Source of the DNA: Chromatiales bacterium
GTDB lineage: Bacteria > Pseudomonadota > Gammaproteobacteria > Granulosicoccales > Granulosicoccaceae
Direction: 5' to 3'
DNA: 53,642 bases
Assembly (NCBI GenBank): GCA_020631335.1
Contig: JAHDHK010000006.1
Coordinates: forward strand, 1-53,642
The position numbers and the translations under genes are program-made. Below are positions 17,908-26,630 of the stretch, piece after piece. Within the stretch, counting starts at the first letter, position 1. Each line of letters starts with the position of its first letter. Below the pieces are notes generated by a model, which had not been told where the DNA came from, made no database searches, and saw nothing but the letters and a program-made list of their open reading frames with translations.

Positions 17908-18357
17908 ATGGAAAATCGACAGTCTGGATTCACTCTGATTGAGTTGATGGTTGTCATTGCGATAATCGGGATTCTGGCATCATTTGCGATACCGAATTAT
18001 CGTAGTTATGTACAGCAGGCGGCTGCATCGGAGGCGTTTAAGTATATTCAGGAGGCGAAAATTAAAGTGGGCGAGATGCATGCTCTGCGCCAGCCGTTCC
18101 CGTCTAATTCTACTCGCTTTTACGATAACCCCGACCCGGATGCCAAAGTGGCTTATGTACATTGGTACAGTGATAGTACCTACGGTGGGCGTATTGTTGC
18201 TCATTTCGGGGCGGGTGCAGGACCCGATTTACAAGGTAAGCGCTTGTGGATGGTGCTCGACAACAGTGATTCCGCGGTGCTTAACTGGTCATGTCGAACT
18301 CACCCGTCGAGCACGTGGGCTATGCCTGAAAGTGCACTGCCCAGTGCGTGCAGGTAA
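17908..18357 (+). CDS. Type IV pilin-like (PilE/PilA family) prepilin
   Basis: The 149-residue product has a short leader MENRQSG, the prepilin peptidase site between Gly7 and Phe8, and the canonical hydrophobic N-terminal helix FTLIELMVVIAIIGILASFA with Glu12 (mature Glu5) and AIPNYR, as in major and minor pilins. The C-terminal globular part holds two cysteines (Cys129 and Cys148) that likely form the disulfide-bonded D region. Only a single pilin gene is present here, while the machinery genes pilM-Q are about 25 kb away and no pilV/W/X-like minor pilins are adjacent. The ATG is preceded by TTGAACGC. It may be a major pilin or an orphan PilE-like minor pilin. Confidence 0.9.
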   Translation: MENRQSGFTLIELMVVIAIIGILASFAIPNYRSYVQQAAASEAFKYIQEAKIKVGEMHALRQPFPSNSTRFYDNPDPDAKVAYVHWYSDSTYGGRIVAHFGAGAGPDLQGKRLWMVLDNSDSAVLNWSCRTHPSSTWAMPESALPSACR

Positions 18358-18382
18358 CCGTCTAAAACCCGGACGTACAGAG

Positions 18383-18418
18383 CTTTTGTGGTTTCCTTTG
18401 TCGTAGGGAAATCAAAAG
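18383..18418. terminator. Imperfect bidirectional hairpin between convergent genes
   Basis: CTTTTG (18383-18388) and GTTTCC (18391-18396) pair with GGGAAA and CAAAAG (18406-18418) with one or two mismatches. It sits between the pilin and the convergent acyl-CoA dehydrogenase, the expected place for a shared terminator. No long T run is present. Confidence 0.4.
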
Positions 18419-18453
18419 ATGCCTGCTGCTTCTGCGGTTGCTGTTATTCATCG

Positions 18454-20259
18454 CTAGTGAAATGAAAAATTCTGCTCCGGCATCTGCATCAGGCTTTCCG
18501 GGTTTTTGGTCATCATGTGTCCATGCGCGCCTGCTCGTGGCAGGATGCGATTGAAATAGAAATCTGCTGATTGAACCTTGGCGCGGTAGAATTCGTTGTT
18601 GCTCCCGACGGCGAGTTTTGAGAAAGCCGCATCTGCCATTCTGGCCCAGAAAAAAGCCATCACAATGTAGCCTGAATACATCAGGTAGTCGTAAGATGCT
18701 GTGCCTACCAGATCGCGGTTTCTTTTTGCTCCGTAGGCCAGTCGCCAGGTTTTAAACCGCCAGGCCCGCATGTAAATTTTGAGCTGGCTGATATAGGGTT
18801 TCATCTCACGTTTATTACTATGCGATTTTATGAATTGGTCTACTAATGAACGGAAATCATTAAAGCTCTTTAGTTTTCCGAGGAGCACCTTGCGCCCTAG
18901 TAGGTCCAGCGCCTGAATGCCGGTGGTTCCCTCATAGAGTTTGGCTATTTGCGTGTCGCGAACGATTTGTTCCATCCCCCACTCTTTAATGAAACCGTGG
19001 CCGCCATAGATTTGTACGCCGTGATTGGCTGCCTCATAACCCAGTTCTGTCAGGAAGGCTTTAAGTATCGGTGTCATAAATCCGAGCCGGTCTTCATATA
19101 ACTGTATGGCGTCTTCGTCGTTTTTTGCCTGTGCTGCGAACATGTTGTCTGAGAGCATGGCTGAGTGATACAGCATTGCCCGCCCGCCTTCAGCAATGAC
19201 TTTCTGGGTTAACAGCATGCGACGAACATCGCCGTGAACGATGAGCGGATCGGCGGATTTATCTGTGTCTCTCGGACCGCTCAATGCACGCATGGAACGT
19301 CGCTCCCGGGCGTAGGGTAGTGCGCCCTGATATGACAGTTCGGCGGCGGCAACCCCCTGAATAGCCGTGCCCAGCCTTGCGGTGTTCATGAAGGTGAACA
19401 TGCACTGCAGTCCCTGATGGAGCGGGCCGAGCAGGTAGCCAACCGCATTATCAAAATTAAGCAGGCAGGTGGACGAACCGTGTATACCCATTTTTTCTTC
19501 AATTGATCCGCAGTGCACTGCATTGCGATCAGCCAGTGTGCCATCCGGGTTGACGCCTACTTTAGGGACGATAAACAGGGAGATCCCGCGTGTCCCGGCG
19601 GGGGCGTCCGGGGTGCGTGCCAGGACGATATGGATGATGTTTTCGGTGAGGTCGTGCTCGCCTGAGGAGATAAATATTTTACTGCCCGACAGGCTATAGC
19701 TGCCATCACCGTTCGGTGTTGCCATAGTCTTAACCTGACCGAGATCAGTCCCACACTGGGATTCGGTCAGGCACATGGTGCCGGCCCATGTGCCTTCAGT
19801 CAGCGGGCCGAGGTAAGTCTTTTTCTGCGCTTCGCTTCCATGCAGATTAATGGTGTTCATTGCACCGAGCGACAGCCCCGGATACATCGCCCAGGGCCAG
19901 TTGGCGGTGCCGATCAACTCTGACTTTATGATACCCAGTGAGGAGGGCAGGCCCTGGCCACCGAACTCTGCCGGTCCCGACAATCCCTGCCAGCCTGCAT
20001 CGATGAATTGCTGATAGGCCTCTTTGAAACCCTCGGGGGTAGTGACGTCCCCGTCCTTGAACGTGCAGCCGCTGTCACCTGACTGATAGAGCGGGGAGAG
20101 TACGTCTTCAGAGAATTTTGCCGCTTCAATAATAATGGCTTCAACCACGTCAGGGCTGGCCTCTTCGGTGCCCGGCAGAGCCTGATAGTGGGTTTCGAAA
20201 TCGAAGACATCTTCGATCAGGAATCTGATATCGCGCAGCGGTACTTTGTAGTTGATCAT
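18454..20259 (-). CDS. Acyl-CoA dehydrogenase, DmdC-like large type
   Basis: The 601-residue protein is of the long acyl-CoA dehydrogenase type with an extra C-terminal domain, the group that includes 3-methylmercaptopropionyl-CoA dehydrogenase (DmdC) of DMSP breakdown. Seen directly are the N-terminal MINYKVPLRDIRFLIEDVF, the FAD/substrate motif MCLTESQCGTDLG, SGSKIFISSGEHDLTENI, and QIAKLYEGTTGIQALDLLGRK with the likely catalytic glutamate at 443. The family oxidises acyl-CoA thioesters with electron-transferring flavoprotein as acceptor. The real substrate may be a fatty acid or MMPA-CoA, and the neighbours (no dmdB or dmdD) do not decide. A TetR regulator is divergent, with an operator-like site between them. 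Confidence 0.88.
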   Translation of the reverse strand: MINYKVPLRDIRFLIEDVFDFETHYQALPGTEEASPDVVEAIIIEAAKFSEDVLSPLYQSGDSGCTFKDGDVTTPEGFKEAYQQFIDAGWQGLSGPAEFGGQGLPSSLGIIKSELIGTANWPWAMYPGLSLGAMNTINLHGSEAQKKTYLGPLTEGTWAGTMCLTESQCGTDLGQVKTMATPNGDGSYSLSGSKIFISSGEHDLTENIIHIVLARTPDAPAGTRGISLFIVPKVGVNPDGTLADRNAVHCGSIEEKMGIHGSSTCLLNFDNAVGYLLGPLHQGLQCMFTFMNTARLGTAIQGVAAAELSYQGALPYARERRSMRALSGPRDTDKSADPLIVHGDVRRMLLTQKVIAEGGRAMLYHSAMLSDNMFAAQAKNDEDAIQLYEDRLGFMTPILKAFLTELGYEAANHGVQIYGGHGFIKEWGMEQIVRDTQIAKLYEGTTGIQALDLLGRKVLLGKLKSFNDFRSLVDQFIKSHSNKREMKPYISQLKIYMRAWRFKTWRLAYGAKRNRDLVGTASYDYLMYSGYIVMAFFWARMADAAFSKLAVGSNNEFYRAKVQSADFYFNRILPRAGAHGHMMTKNPESLMQMPEQNFSFH

Positions 20260-20438
20260 CGCAGTCTTGGTTTGGTGATGTGGTGGTATCGTTTCAATAA
20301 AGGTTGATAAAACAACAATCTGCGGTGGTGGTATCCGGCAGGGGCATTTGCACCACCGATTGGTTCGCCGATATCGCCGGTGCCACTGATGTGCATTGGT
20401 GTCACCGGTTATTCGTACAAATCATCGTGATACTAAAC

Positions 20439-20483
20439 TGACAACAACTGTTGTCACTTTACTGTCGGCAAAATATGTTGTCA
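20439..20483. promoter_or_regulatory. Candidate TetR operators between acyl-CoA dehydrogenase and regulator
   Basis: TGACAACA-AC-TGTTGTCA (20439-20456) has perfect 8-base arms around a 2-base spacer. A degenerate copy follows at 20466-20483, with a perfect right arm TGTTGTCA (20476-20483) and a left arm matching at five of eight positions. The two centres lie 27 bases apart, just upstream of the TetR start at 20490. This is the usual layout for an autoregulating TetR dimer site shared with the divergent gene. Confidence 0.55.
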
Positions 20484-20489
20484 ACTTGA

Positions 20490-21152
20490 ATGGTGAAAAA
20501 GAAGATTCGAAAAAAGGGGCTCTACGGTGGTCTGACCAGGGAAGAAAGAACCAACCAGCGCCGTCAGCAATTTATTGATGCGGGTATAGAATTGTTCGGT
20601 ACCCGGGGATTTAATGCGGTGACGGTGCGTAATCTCTGTGCGCAAACCGGGCTTACCGTTCGTTATTACTACGAGTCATTTTCGAGTAACGAAGACATTC
20701 TGATTGCCGCCTTCGATCAGTGTTTTCGGCGTATCCAGCACCATATCGTGACGGTGTCGAATCAGGCGGATGCGAATGCTGATCCCCGACTGGTTATTCC
20801 TGAAATACTGGATGCGGTGATGATGGAACTGGAGGATAAGCGGGTCGCGCGGATATTGATGCTGGAGGTGCTGGGGGTCAGTGATGCGGTTGATCAGTTC
20901 TGCAATGAGCGTATGGAGTCGCTCGGTCGTTTGATCTTAAGGCTCGGGCACAACCTTTACCCGGCATGGGAAATAGAGGACGAGCAGGGCGTGTTGCTCG
21001 GGGTGTCTGTGCTCGGTGCGATTCGACAGGCGACAATTCACTGGATGGTCAATGACTACAAAATTGATCGCAAACAGATAGTACAGGCAACATCGCTTCT
21101 GGTGATAGGGTTGCTGCATGTGATTGAGGAGCAGTCTAACGAGTCGACCTGA
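20490..21152 (+). CDS. TetR/AcrR-family transcriptional regulator
   Basis: The 220-residue protein has the TetR N-terminal DNA-binding domain. After a basic leader (MVKKKIRKKG), helix 1 is followed by a helix-turn-helix around residues 38-62 (AVTVRNLCAQTGLTVRYYYESF), with the typical FGTRGFNAVTV lead-in. The C-terminal ligand domain is not further classifiable. Given the divergent DmdC-like acyl-CoA dehydrogenase and the palindrome in the shared promoter, it probably represses that gene until an acyl-CoA or related ligand is bound. This functional inference comes from position. The ATG start lies seven bases after the second operator copy, so binding would also repress its own gene. Confidence 0.9.
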   Translation: MVKKKIRKKGLYGGLTREERTNQRRQQFIDAGIELFGTRGFNAVTVRNLCAQTGLTVRYYYESFSSNEDILIAAFDQCFRRIQHHIVTVSNQADANADPRLVIPEILDAVMMELEDKRVARILMLEVLGVSDAVDQFCNERMESLGRLILRLGHNLYPAWEIEDEQGVLLGVSVLGAIRQATIHWMVNDYKIDRKQIVQATSLLVIGLLHVIEEQSNEST

Positions 21153-21185
21153 CTATCCGGCGATACCGTCAGTGACACTTACGCG

Positions 21186-21206
21186 GAATTTTTTTTCACA
21201 AAATTC
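21186..21206 (+). repeat. AT-rich inverted repeat after the TetR gene
   Basis: GAATTTT (21186-21192) and AAAATTC (21200-21206) are perfect inverted copies with a 7-base spacer, 33 bases after the TetR stop. The element could help end transcription together with the GC-rich terminator just downstream. Confidence 0.35.
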
Positions 21207-21269
21207 GTGCAACTGTTACATGAATGCAGTACGGTAAAGCAGGGGATGAGGGACGCCATACCGGTTACC

Positions 21270-21288
21270 CTGCCACCGGCAGTTTTTT
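21270..21288 (+). terminator. Rho-independent terminator before recQ
   Basis: CTGCC (21270-21274) pairs with GGCAG (21278-21282) around ACC and is followed at once by a run of six T. It lies downstream of the TetR gene and upstream of recQ, so recQ is probably transcribed from its own promoter or by read-through. Confidence 0.5.
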
Positions 21289-21330
21289 AATTCTTTTGAT
21301 GTACACGTAGTTTGCTGTAGGTAGTAATCA

Positions 21331-23289
21331 ATGATAAACCACCGCTCTCAAATGATCCGGCCGATGCCTGATATCCATGTAACCCTTCAGAAGTACTTCG
21401 GGTACGGCACTTTCCGCGACGGACAGCAGCAGGTGATAGAGCACTTGCTGAACGGGCAGTCTGCAGCTGCCGTTTTCCCCACTGGCGGCGGTAAGTCTTT
21501 GTGTTACCAGTTGCCGGCTTTGATCCTTGATGGTCTGACGCTGGTGGTGTCGCCGCTCATCGCATTAATGAAAGATCAGATTGATGCGCTGCAGGCCAAA
21601 GGTATTCGAGCTGCCCGTCTGGATTCTTCACTCTCTCTGGAGGAGTACCGCGAGGTAGTTGAAGACATGCGAAACGGCACGTTGAAATTGCTGTACGTCG
21701 CTCCTGAAAGATTCAATAACGAGCGGTTTCGCGCCGCACTTGAGCAAATAGAAATTTCGTTGTTTGCAGTTGATGAGGCGCATTGTATTTCCGAGTGGGG
21801 TCATAACTTCCGCCCGGACTACTTAAAACTGGTGCAATTTGCGCGCGCCTGTGATGCCAAACGGTTGTTGGCGTTAACTGCCACTGCCACCAGGGATGTA
21901 TTGCAGGATATATGCAGGCAGTTTGAAATCGCACCCGGCTGCGCTGTTAATACCGGGTTTTATCGTCCTAATCTGACCTTGCGTACGACAGTGGCAAGTG
22001 CAACAGAACGCGACAGATTGCTGTTGCAGATTTTATCTGCAAATCACTCTGCAAGTCACAAGGGGCCGGCAATTGTTTATGTGACTTTGCAAAAAACAGC
22101 AGAAACAGTTGCTGCGTTTCTTCAGCAAAACAATATTGACGCCCGACACTATCATGCCGGCTTAAAGGATGAACAACGCAATGAAGTTCAGGACTGGTTT
22201 ATACAGTCTGACAGCAGTGTGGTGGTGGCGACTATTGCCTTTGGAATGGGTATTGATAAAAGCAACATCCGCGGTGTTTATCACTATAACCTGCCGAAAA
22301 GTCTCGAGAACTATTCGCAGGAAATCGGCAGGGCAGGTCGCGATGGTGAACCGGCCACCTGTCATTTGCTGGCGTGTGCTGATGACCTCACGCCGCTTGA
22401 GAATTTTATCTATGGTGATACACCCGCTGCATCGGCCTTAAGTCGCTTTGTTGAGTGTGTGTTTCCTGCGGAAAACGAGTTTGATATATCGTTGTTTGAG
22501 CTGGCACGGCAGTGTGATATCCGCCCGCTGGTATTGCGGACTTTACTCACGCAACTGGAGTTGCAGGCGTACCTCAAAGGAGGAACTCCGTTTTATGCCA
22601 GCTATCAGTTCAAGCCTTTGAAATCATCGCAGGAGATTCTGTCCGGCTTTAATGAAGAGCGACGTGATTTTATCGGCAATATATTCAGGTTTGCTGAAAA
22701 AGCGCGTACGTGGTTTCAAATTGATCTTGATCAGGCGGCGCTGGCATTGCAGCAGCCACGCGAGAGACTGGTGCGTGCGCTGGACTATCTTGCCGAGCAG
22801 AATATGCTGGAAGTTAAAGTCGCAGGGGTGCGCAATAGATACACTGTATTAAAACGACCGCCATCAACGTCTGACCTCGCTGAAGTATTGTTTAATGCAG
22901 CATTGGAACGTGAGCAACGCGAGTTGCAGCGATTGCAGCAGGTGATTGACTGGGTTTCACTGGACGCGTGTCAGTCTTCGGCACTGACCGCCCGTTTTGA
23001 ACAAGCGCTGGATGAAGACTGCGGGCACTGTTCGTGGTGTGAGAATAAACAAGCGGTGTTAATGTCGCCGCGCAATCAAACATCACCTGCGGACAGTGTG
23101 ATTGATGCAGCGCGCGCATTGCAGCAGGCACATCCGCAGGTGTTGTCATCTTCTGTTGAGCTTGCGCGGGTGCTGTGCGGGTTGTCGTCTCCTGCAATCA
23201 GCCAGGCAAAACTGCAGAGAGAGCCGCTGTTTGGTCGCTGTGAGTCTATCAGCTACCAACAGGTGCTCGACGCGTTAAGTGGTCATTAG
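21331..23289 (+). CDS. recQ: RecQ-family ATP-dependent DNA helicase
   Basis: The 652-residue protein has the full superfamily 2 RecQ core. Walker A is FPTGGGKS with Lys55, then come VVSPLIALMKDQI, the Walker B DEAH (AVDEAHCISEWGHNFRPDY), the helicase C-terminal half with ARHYHAGLKDEQRNEVQ, IAFGMGIDKSNIR, and the QEIGRAGRDGE motif VI. It has a zinc-binding cysteine set near the end (CGHCSWCE) after a winged-helix region. No HRDC domain is recognisable at the C-terminus. The extreme N-terminus is poorly conserved and ATG codons at residues 8 and 12 are alternatives. It acts in recombination and fork repair and lies downstream of repair genes here, but has its own upstream terminator. Confidence 0.95.
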   Translation: MINHRSQMIRPMPDIHVTLQKYFGYGTFRDGQQQVIEHLLNGQSAAAVFPTGGGKSLCYQLPALILDGLTLVVSPLIALMKDQIDALQAKGIRAARLDSSLSLEEYREVVEDMRNGTLKLLYVAPERFNNERFRAALEQIEISLFAVDEAHCISEWGHNFRPDYLKLVQFARACDAKRLLALTATATRDVLQDICRQFEIAPGCAVNTGFYRPNLTLRTTVASATERDRLLLQILSANHSASHKGPAIVYVTLQKTAETVAAFLQQNNIDARHYHAGLKDEQRNEVQDWFIQSDSSVVVATIAFGMGIDKSNIRGVYHYNLPKSLENYSQEIGRAGRDGEPATCHLLACADDLTPLENFIYGDTPAASALSRFVECVFPAENEFDISLFELARQCDIRPLVLRTLLTQLELQAYLKGGTPFYASYQFKPLKSSQEILSGFNEERRDFIGNIFRFAEKARTWFQIDLDQAALALQQPRERLVRALDYLAEQNMLEVKVAGVRNRYTVLKRPPSTSDLAEVLFNAALEREQRELQRLQQVIDWVSLDACQSSALTARFEQALDEDCGHCSWCENKQAVLMSPRNQTSPADSVIDAARALQQAHPQVLSSSVELARVLCGLSSPAISQAKLQREPLFGRCESISYQQVLDALSGH

Positions 23290-23314
23290 TACCCAACCAC
23301 CGGCGTCGACTGTT

Positions 23315-23352
23315 ACACCGGTGACAGCCCTTACAAGCAGCGTCACCGGTGT
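23315..23352. terminator. Hairpin between convergent recQ and peptidase genes
   Basis: ACACCGGTGAC (23315-23325) pairs with GTCACCGGTGT (23342-23352): 11 perfect base pairs and a 16-base loop. It lies in the 76-base gap between convergent genes, so it can serve both, although there is no T tract adjacent. Confidence 0.5.
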
Positions 23353-23365
23353 TGTTCAGCGGCGT

Positions 23366-24622
23366 TTATCGTTTCTTTTTTGCAGTGGCCTTTTTCTTTT
23401 TCGGGGCGCTGTGTTTGATTGATTTTGCCTTATCAAGCCTCGGGTGGTTGGCCTTGAAACTTGCGTGCAGGTCTTTTTCTTTATCCATTGCTTTGATGGT
23501 TTCAAAAATCACATGCGTGGCGGCAATGACGTCACCGGTGTGAGCGCTTTCTGAAATCGTGTGCATGTTACGAATCGGGAATCCGATGGAGGTGGCAGCG
23601 GTATCTACACTGGCGAGTACACCGGCCATGCCGTCAGTACCGGTATCATTGCCGCAGACATCCATCTGCAGGGGGATATCGTTTTTCAGCGCAGCGTTTT
23701 GAATGCGTGCATTGAGTTGTTCGCTGACAATGGCGCCGGTAGACAGGGTAAACCCTTTGCCCATTTCCAGCGGCTCCATGTTGCGATCGCCAATGTTGGG
23801 TGCGGCGACGTAGTCGTGATTCACATCGACCGCGATGATGGCATCGGGTTTGAGTTCTCCTGCCATGACACGGCTGCCGAAGCGACCGATTTCTTCGTGT
23901 GAAGCGAACGCGTACATGGTTCTGACGTTTTTACAGGCCGGTGCCTTTGCCATGAGTCTGGCGAGCTCAGCGGCAACAAAGCAGCCCAGTCCGTTGTCGA
24001 GATAGGCGCCGTAAAATGTGTCGGGGCTGAAGCCGTGTTTGATAGGCCGGTTTAACAGCAGTGTATTACCCGGACGGATGCCCAGGGCTTCTATCTGGCC
24101 TTTTTTGTCGTCACCGTGAATCTGTAACTCCAGATAGATTTGTTTGGGGGAGATGCCTTTATCACCGGTGCGGTGAGCCATTTCAGAAAAATGGATCGCG
24201 CCCAGCGCTTCGACAGTGCCACCTTCAATAGTGCGATAGGTGCCGGGTTTTGCCGGGTCTTCGCTGTACAGGGTGACTTCATGGCCAATGACTGTACACG
24301 GCAGGAAAGCATCGGTATTGATCCAGATTTTGCCGTCAGCACCGATTTTTCTTACCTGCATGCGTATTTTGTCGGCGTGACCGATGATCATTACGCTAAA
24401 CATATCATCCTGCCCGGGGTGGGTGTCCCAGACAACTCCTGCATTGCCGACGAAGCTGTGCATTTTCCATTTTTTCGGGGCGAATTTATCGAATTCGGGC
24501 TTCAGCACGCCATGTGTCATTGCACTTTCAAGTCCGACAGGACTCGGTGCTGCGAGCAGGTCGCGCATGAAATTGAATTGCGAGGTCGGCATGGGGGCTG
24601 CCCAGGGTTTTTTCTGGCTCAT
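23366..24622 (-). CDS. M42-type (glutamyl/leucyl-like) metallopeptidase
   Basis: The 418-residue protein follows the M42 layout. GHADKIRMQV supplies the first metal ligands (His82, Asp84). LDNGLGCFVAAELA holds the second conserved Asp, ASHEEIGRFGSR the Glu-Glu pair, and AVDVNHDY the later Asp. Such enzymes are dinuclear metal aminopeptidases acting on short peptides in the cytoplasm. The motifs are somewhat divergent (KIR where DEIG-type residues are usual). The last 18 residues are extremely lysine-rich (APKKKKATAKKKR), an unusual tail for this family. It lies 78 bases downstream of yceH on the same strand and may be transcribed with it. Confidence 0.86.
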   Translation of the reverse strand: MSQKKPWAAPMPTSQFNFMRDLLAAPSPVGLESAMTHGVLKPEFDKFAPKKWKMHSFVGNAGVVWDTHPGQDDMFSVMIIGHADKIRMQVRKIGADGKIWINTDAFLPCTVIGHEVTLYSEDPAKPGTYRTIEGGTVEALGAIHFSEMAHRTGDKGISPKQIYLELQIHGDDKKGQIEALGIRPGNTLLLNRPIKHGFSPDTFYGAYLDNGLGCFVAAELARLMAKAPACKNVRTMYAFASHEEIGRFGSRVMAGELKPDAIIAVDVNHDYVAAPNIGDRNMEPLEMGKGFTLSTGAIVSEQLNARIQNAALKNDIPLQMDVCGNDTGTDGMAGVLASVDTAATSIGFPIRNMHTISESAHTGDVIAATHVIFETIKAMDKEKDLHASFKANHPRLDKAKSIKHSAPKKKKATAKKKR

Positions 24623-24700
24623 GATGTTTGCTCTGTACTATGATGGTTCGGTGTATTGATGATGACGAACAGGATGATAAGAGTGTTGTCGCGGCGGCCG

Positions 24701-25405
24701 TTAATCGGGAACCTGGTGGCCGGTGAGCTGATACAGCGCGTTAAGCTGCTGTTTCAGGGTCTCGACCTCGTTTCTCAGATCATCAAGTTCGCTGCTGGTT
24801 TGTGTTTGTGCCGGCGCGGATGACGCCGTTGTTTTTCCCGGTGGTGGCACTTCAACTTCACCGCATAGCCGATGTGCGTAGCGATCGTCGCGCTGACCGG
24901 CCTGGCGGGGTATCAGTACAACCATCGGTGATTCACCTTGTGTCAGTCTTTCGAGGCTGACTGTGAGGTCGTTGCGATCGCTGAATTCGTAGAGCCTTTG
25001 CGTGCGGGTAAGTAATTCTCCGACGGATTGAGGCCCGCGCAACATCATGACGCAAAGCAGTGCCTGTTGTTTGCGACTGAGGCTGTGTTCATTGGTAAAA
25101 CGCTGTTCGTATTTTTCGCTGCGCGCGCCCATTTCGTAACGCACGAAGCGTTTTTCTTCGAGTTCACGCAGGCAGCGTACGACCTCGCCCTGCTGGTAAT
25201 TGCTGACCGGTTCCCGACTGGACTTCTGATTGGCGGCACTCAACAGGCTGTTGACGGTCAGTGGGTAGTTGTCCGGTGTGGCTAATTGTTTTTCCATCAG
25301 CGCACCGAGCAGGCGGCACTCGATTCTGGATAGTAATGCAGCCTGATCCTGCGTGGTGTCTTCGCCGTCGTCGGGCGATGCTGCATCGAGTGGTTGGTCT
25401 GACAT
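24701..25405 (-). CDS. yceH: YceH family protein (DUF480)
   Basis: The 234-residue product is YceH-like, with the conserved core LSRIECRLLGALMEKQLATP followed by DNYPLTVNSLLSAANQKS SREPV and the second conserved block LCVMMLRGPQSVGELLTRT with RLYEFSD, which form tandem winged-helix domains. The N-terminal 25 residues are acidic and low in complexity, and the C-terminus has a short coiled coil (DLRNEVETLKQQLNALYQL). Its function is not established. Position: 52 bases downstream of the DUF1499 gene and upstream of the M42 peptidase, all on the minus strand, suggesting one transcript. The start at 25405 precedes the conserved core comfortably. Confidence 0.9.
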   Translation of the reverse strand: MSDQPLDAASPDDGEDTTQDQAALLSRIECRLLGALMEKQLATPDNYPLTVNSLLSAANQKSSREPVSNYQQGEVVRCLRELEEKRFVRYEMGARSEKYEQRFTNEHSLSRKQQALLCVMMLRGPQSVGELLTRTQRLYEFSDRNDLTVSLERLTQGESPMVVLIPRQAGQRDDRYAHRLCGEVEVPPPGKTTASSAPAQTQTSSELDDLRNEVETLKQQLNALYQLTGHQVPD

Positions 25406-25457
25406 AGAAACCTCTTTAATTGCTGCTGTTGAGTATAGACATATCAGCAGAGTTCAC

Positions 25458-25904
25458 TCAGCGAGACAGCATCCGGCGCAGGCGTTCCACCCGTTTGCGA
25501 TTCGTGTCCAGATCACTGTAACCGACACGGGAGGAAGACCGCACGTCGATGTGGTCGGCATTTGCCTGCAGCATGAGATCATCGACAAAGCCGAACAGAC
25601 CGCTTTTATAGGTGGCGGTGAGCAGGTTGCCGTCGATGACGATATTTGTGCCACCGTCTTTGTCGACTGCCGCTTTGATGGATTCCATGCTGACAGCCGC
25701 GTCAATTGGCTGGATGTAATGTGTGTCATCGGTCGCCGCCGCGGTACTGGAGACACAGTTTGGTTTGTCGGGGCAGGTCGGCAGCGCGCCGCTGCTGTTG
25801 AGAGCCGGCGGTGCCTTGTTGACTGATGCTCTGCCCTGGTAGAACAGAAAAGCGATGATCGCCACGGCTATCATCAGTAATGCGATCAGTAAGATTTTCA
25901 ACAT
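25458..25904 (-). CDS. DUF1499 membrane-anchored protein
   Basis: The 148-residue protein has one N-terminal membrane helix (residues about 3-22, LKILLIALLMIAVAIIAFLF) and a soluble domain carrying the two DUF1499 hallmarks, CPDKPNCVSS and SRVGYSDLDTNRKRVE. The domain would lie in the periplasm or remain membrane-attached. No biochemical function is established for this family in bacteria. It is the first gene of a probable three-gene unit with yceH and the M42 peptidase and is divergent from the nitrile hydratase genes. Confidence 0.88.
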   Translation of the reverse strand: MLKILLIALLMIAVAIIAFLFYQGRASVNKAPPALNSSGALPTCPDKPNCVSSTAAATDDTHYIQPIDAAVSMESIKAAVDKDGGTNIVIDGNLLTATYKSGLFGFVDDLMLQANADHIDVRSSSRVGYSDLDTNRKRVERLRRMLSR

Positions 25905-26009
25905 GGCCAGCCTATTAATTTTCTTCCATTGTATCTACCGCGGTGGCTGCTAACCAGATCAGAGTGATCGACAAATCCCATTGAATAATGCACGCTTGCA
26001 GAACACAGA

Positions 26010-26630
26010 ATGCAGGAGCGGATGCACTTGTCCAATCTACCCCCGGAGCACCACCATCACGCACCGCTTTCGGATATCGAAAGCCGTGTCAAAAAGCTTG
26101 AAGCGCTGTTGATTGAGAAAAAGCTGGTGGATCCGGCGTCTCTGGATAAGCTGGTCGATACCTACGAGCACAAAGTAGGGCCGAAAAACGGTGCAAAGGT
26201 TGTTGCACGTGCGTGGACAGACCCGGCATTCAAGCAGGCACTGTTGGAAGATGCGACGACCGCGATTGCATCACTGGGTTTTGCCGGACGCCAGGGTGAG
26301 CATATGGTGTGTGTTGAGAATACACCTGCCGTGCACAATATGGTGGTGTGTACGCTGTGCTCGTGTTACCCGTGGCCGGTGCTCGGGTTGCCGCCCGCCT
26401 GGTATAAAGCTTCCAGCTATCGGGCAAGGGCGGTGTCACAACCACGCGATGTGTTGCAGGAGTTCGGGGTGGGTTTAGCGGACGATGTAGAAATCAGGGT
26501 GTGGGATTCTACTGCTGAAATCCGTTATCTGGTGCTGCCCATGCGCCCTGAGGGTAGCGACGGGTTGAGCGAAGAGTTGCTGGCACAGCGAGTCACCAGG
26601 GATTCGATGATCGGGGTGGATGTGTTGTGA
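26010..26630 (+). CDS. Nitrile hydratase alpha subunit, cobalt type
   Basis: The alpha subunit binds the active-site metal and hydrates nitriles to amides. The 206 residues include the metal-claw motif [10 protein letters not shown] with Cys114, Cys117 and Cys119. The Thr between the first two cysteines and the Tyr after the third are features of cobalt rather than iron enzymes, in which Ser and Thr are typical. Further matches are [17 protein letters not shown] and [14 protein letters not shown]-like ending ([11 protein letters not shown]). Two starts are possible: ATG at 26010 and ATG at 26022, the latter preceded by AGGAG only three bases away. The beta subunit overlaps by four bases. Confidence 0.93.
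   Translation: MQERMHLSNLPPEHHHHAPLSDIESRVKKLEALLIEKKLVDPASLDKLVDTYEHKVGPKNGAKVVARAWTDPAFKQALLEDATTAIASLGFAGRQGEHMVCVENTPAVHNMVVCTLCSCYPWPVLGLPPAWYKASSYRARAVSQPRDVLQEFGVGLADDVEIRVWDSTAEIRYLVLPMRPEGSDGLSEELLAQRVTRDSMIGVDVL

Noticed and set aside
24140-24643. 167-codon plus-strand frame antisense to the M42 peptidase gene
   Set aside because: It is antisense to a clear family member and its own translation has no family character.
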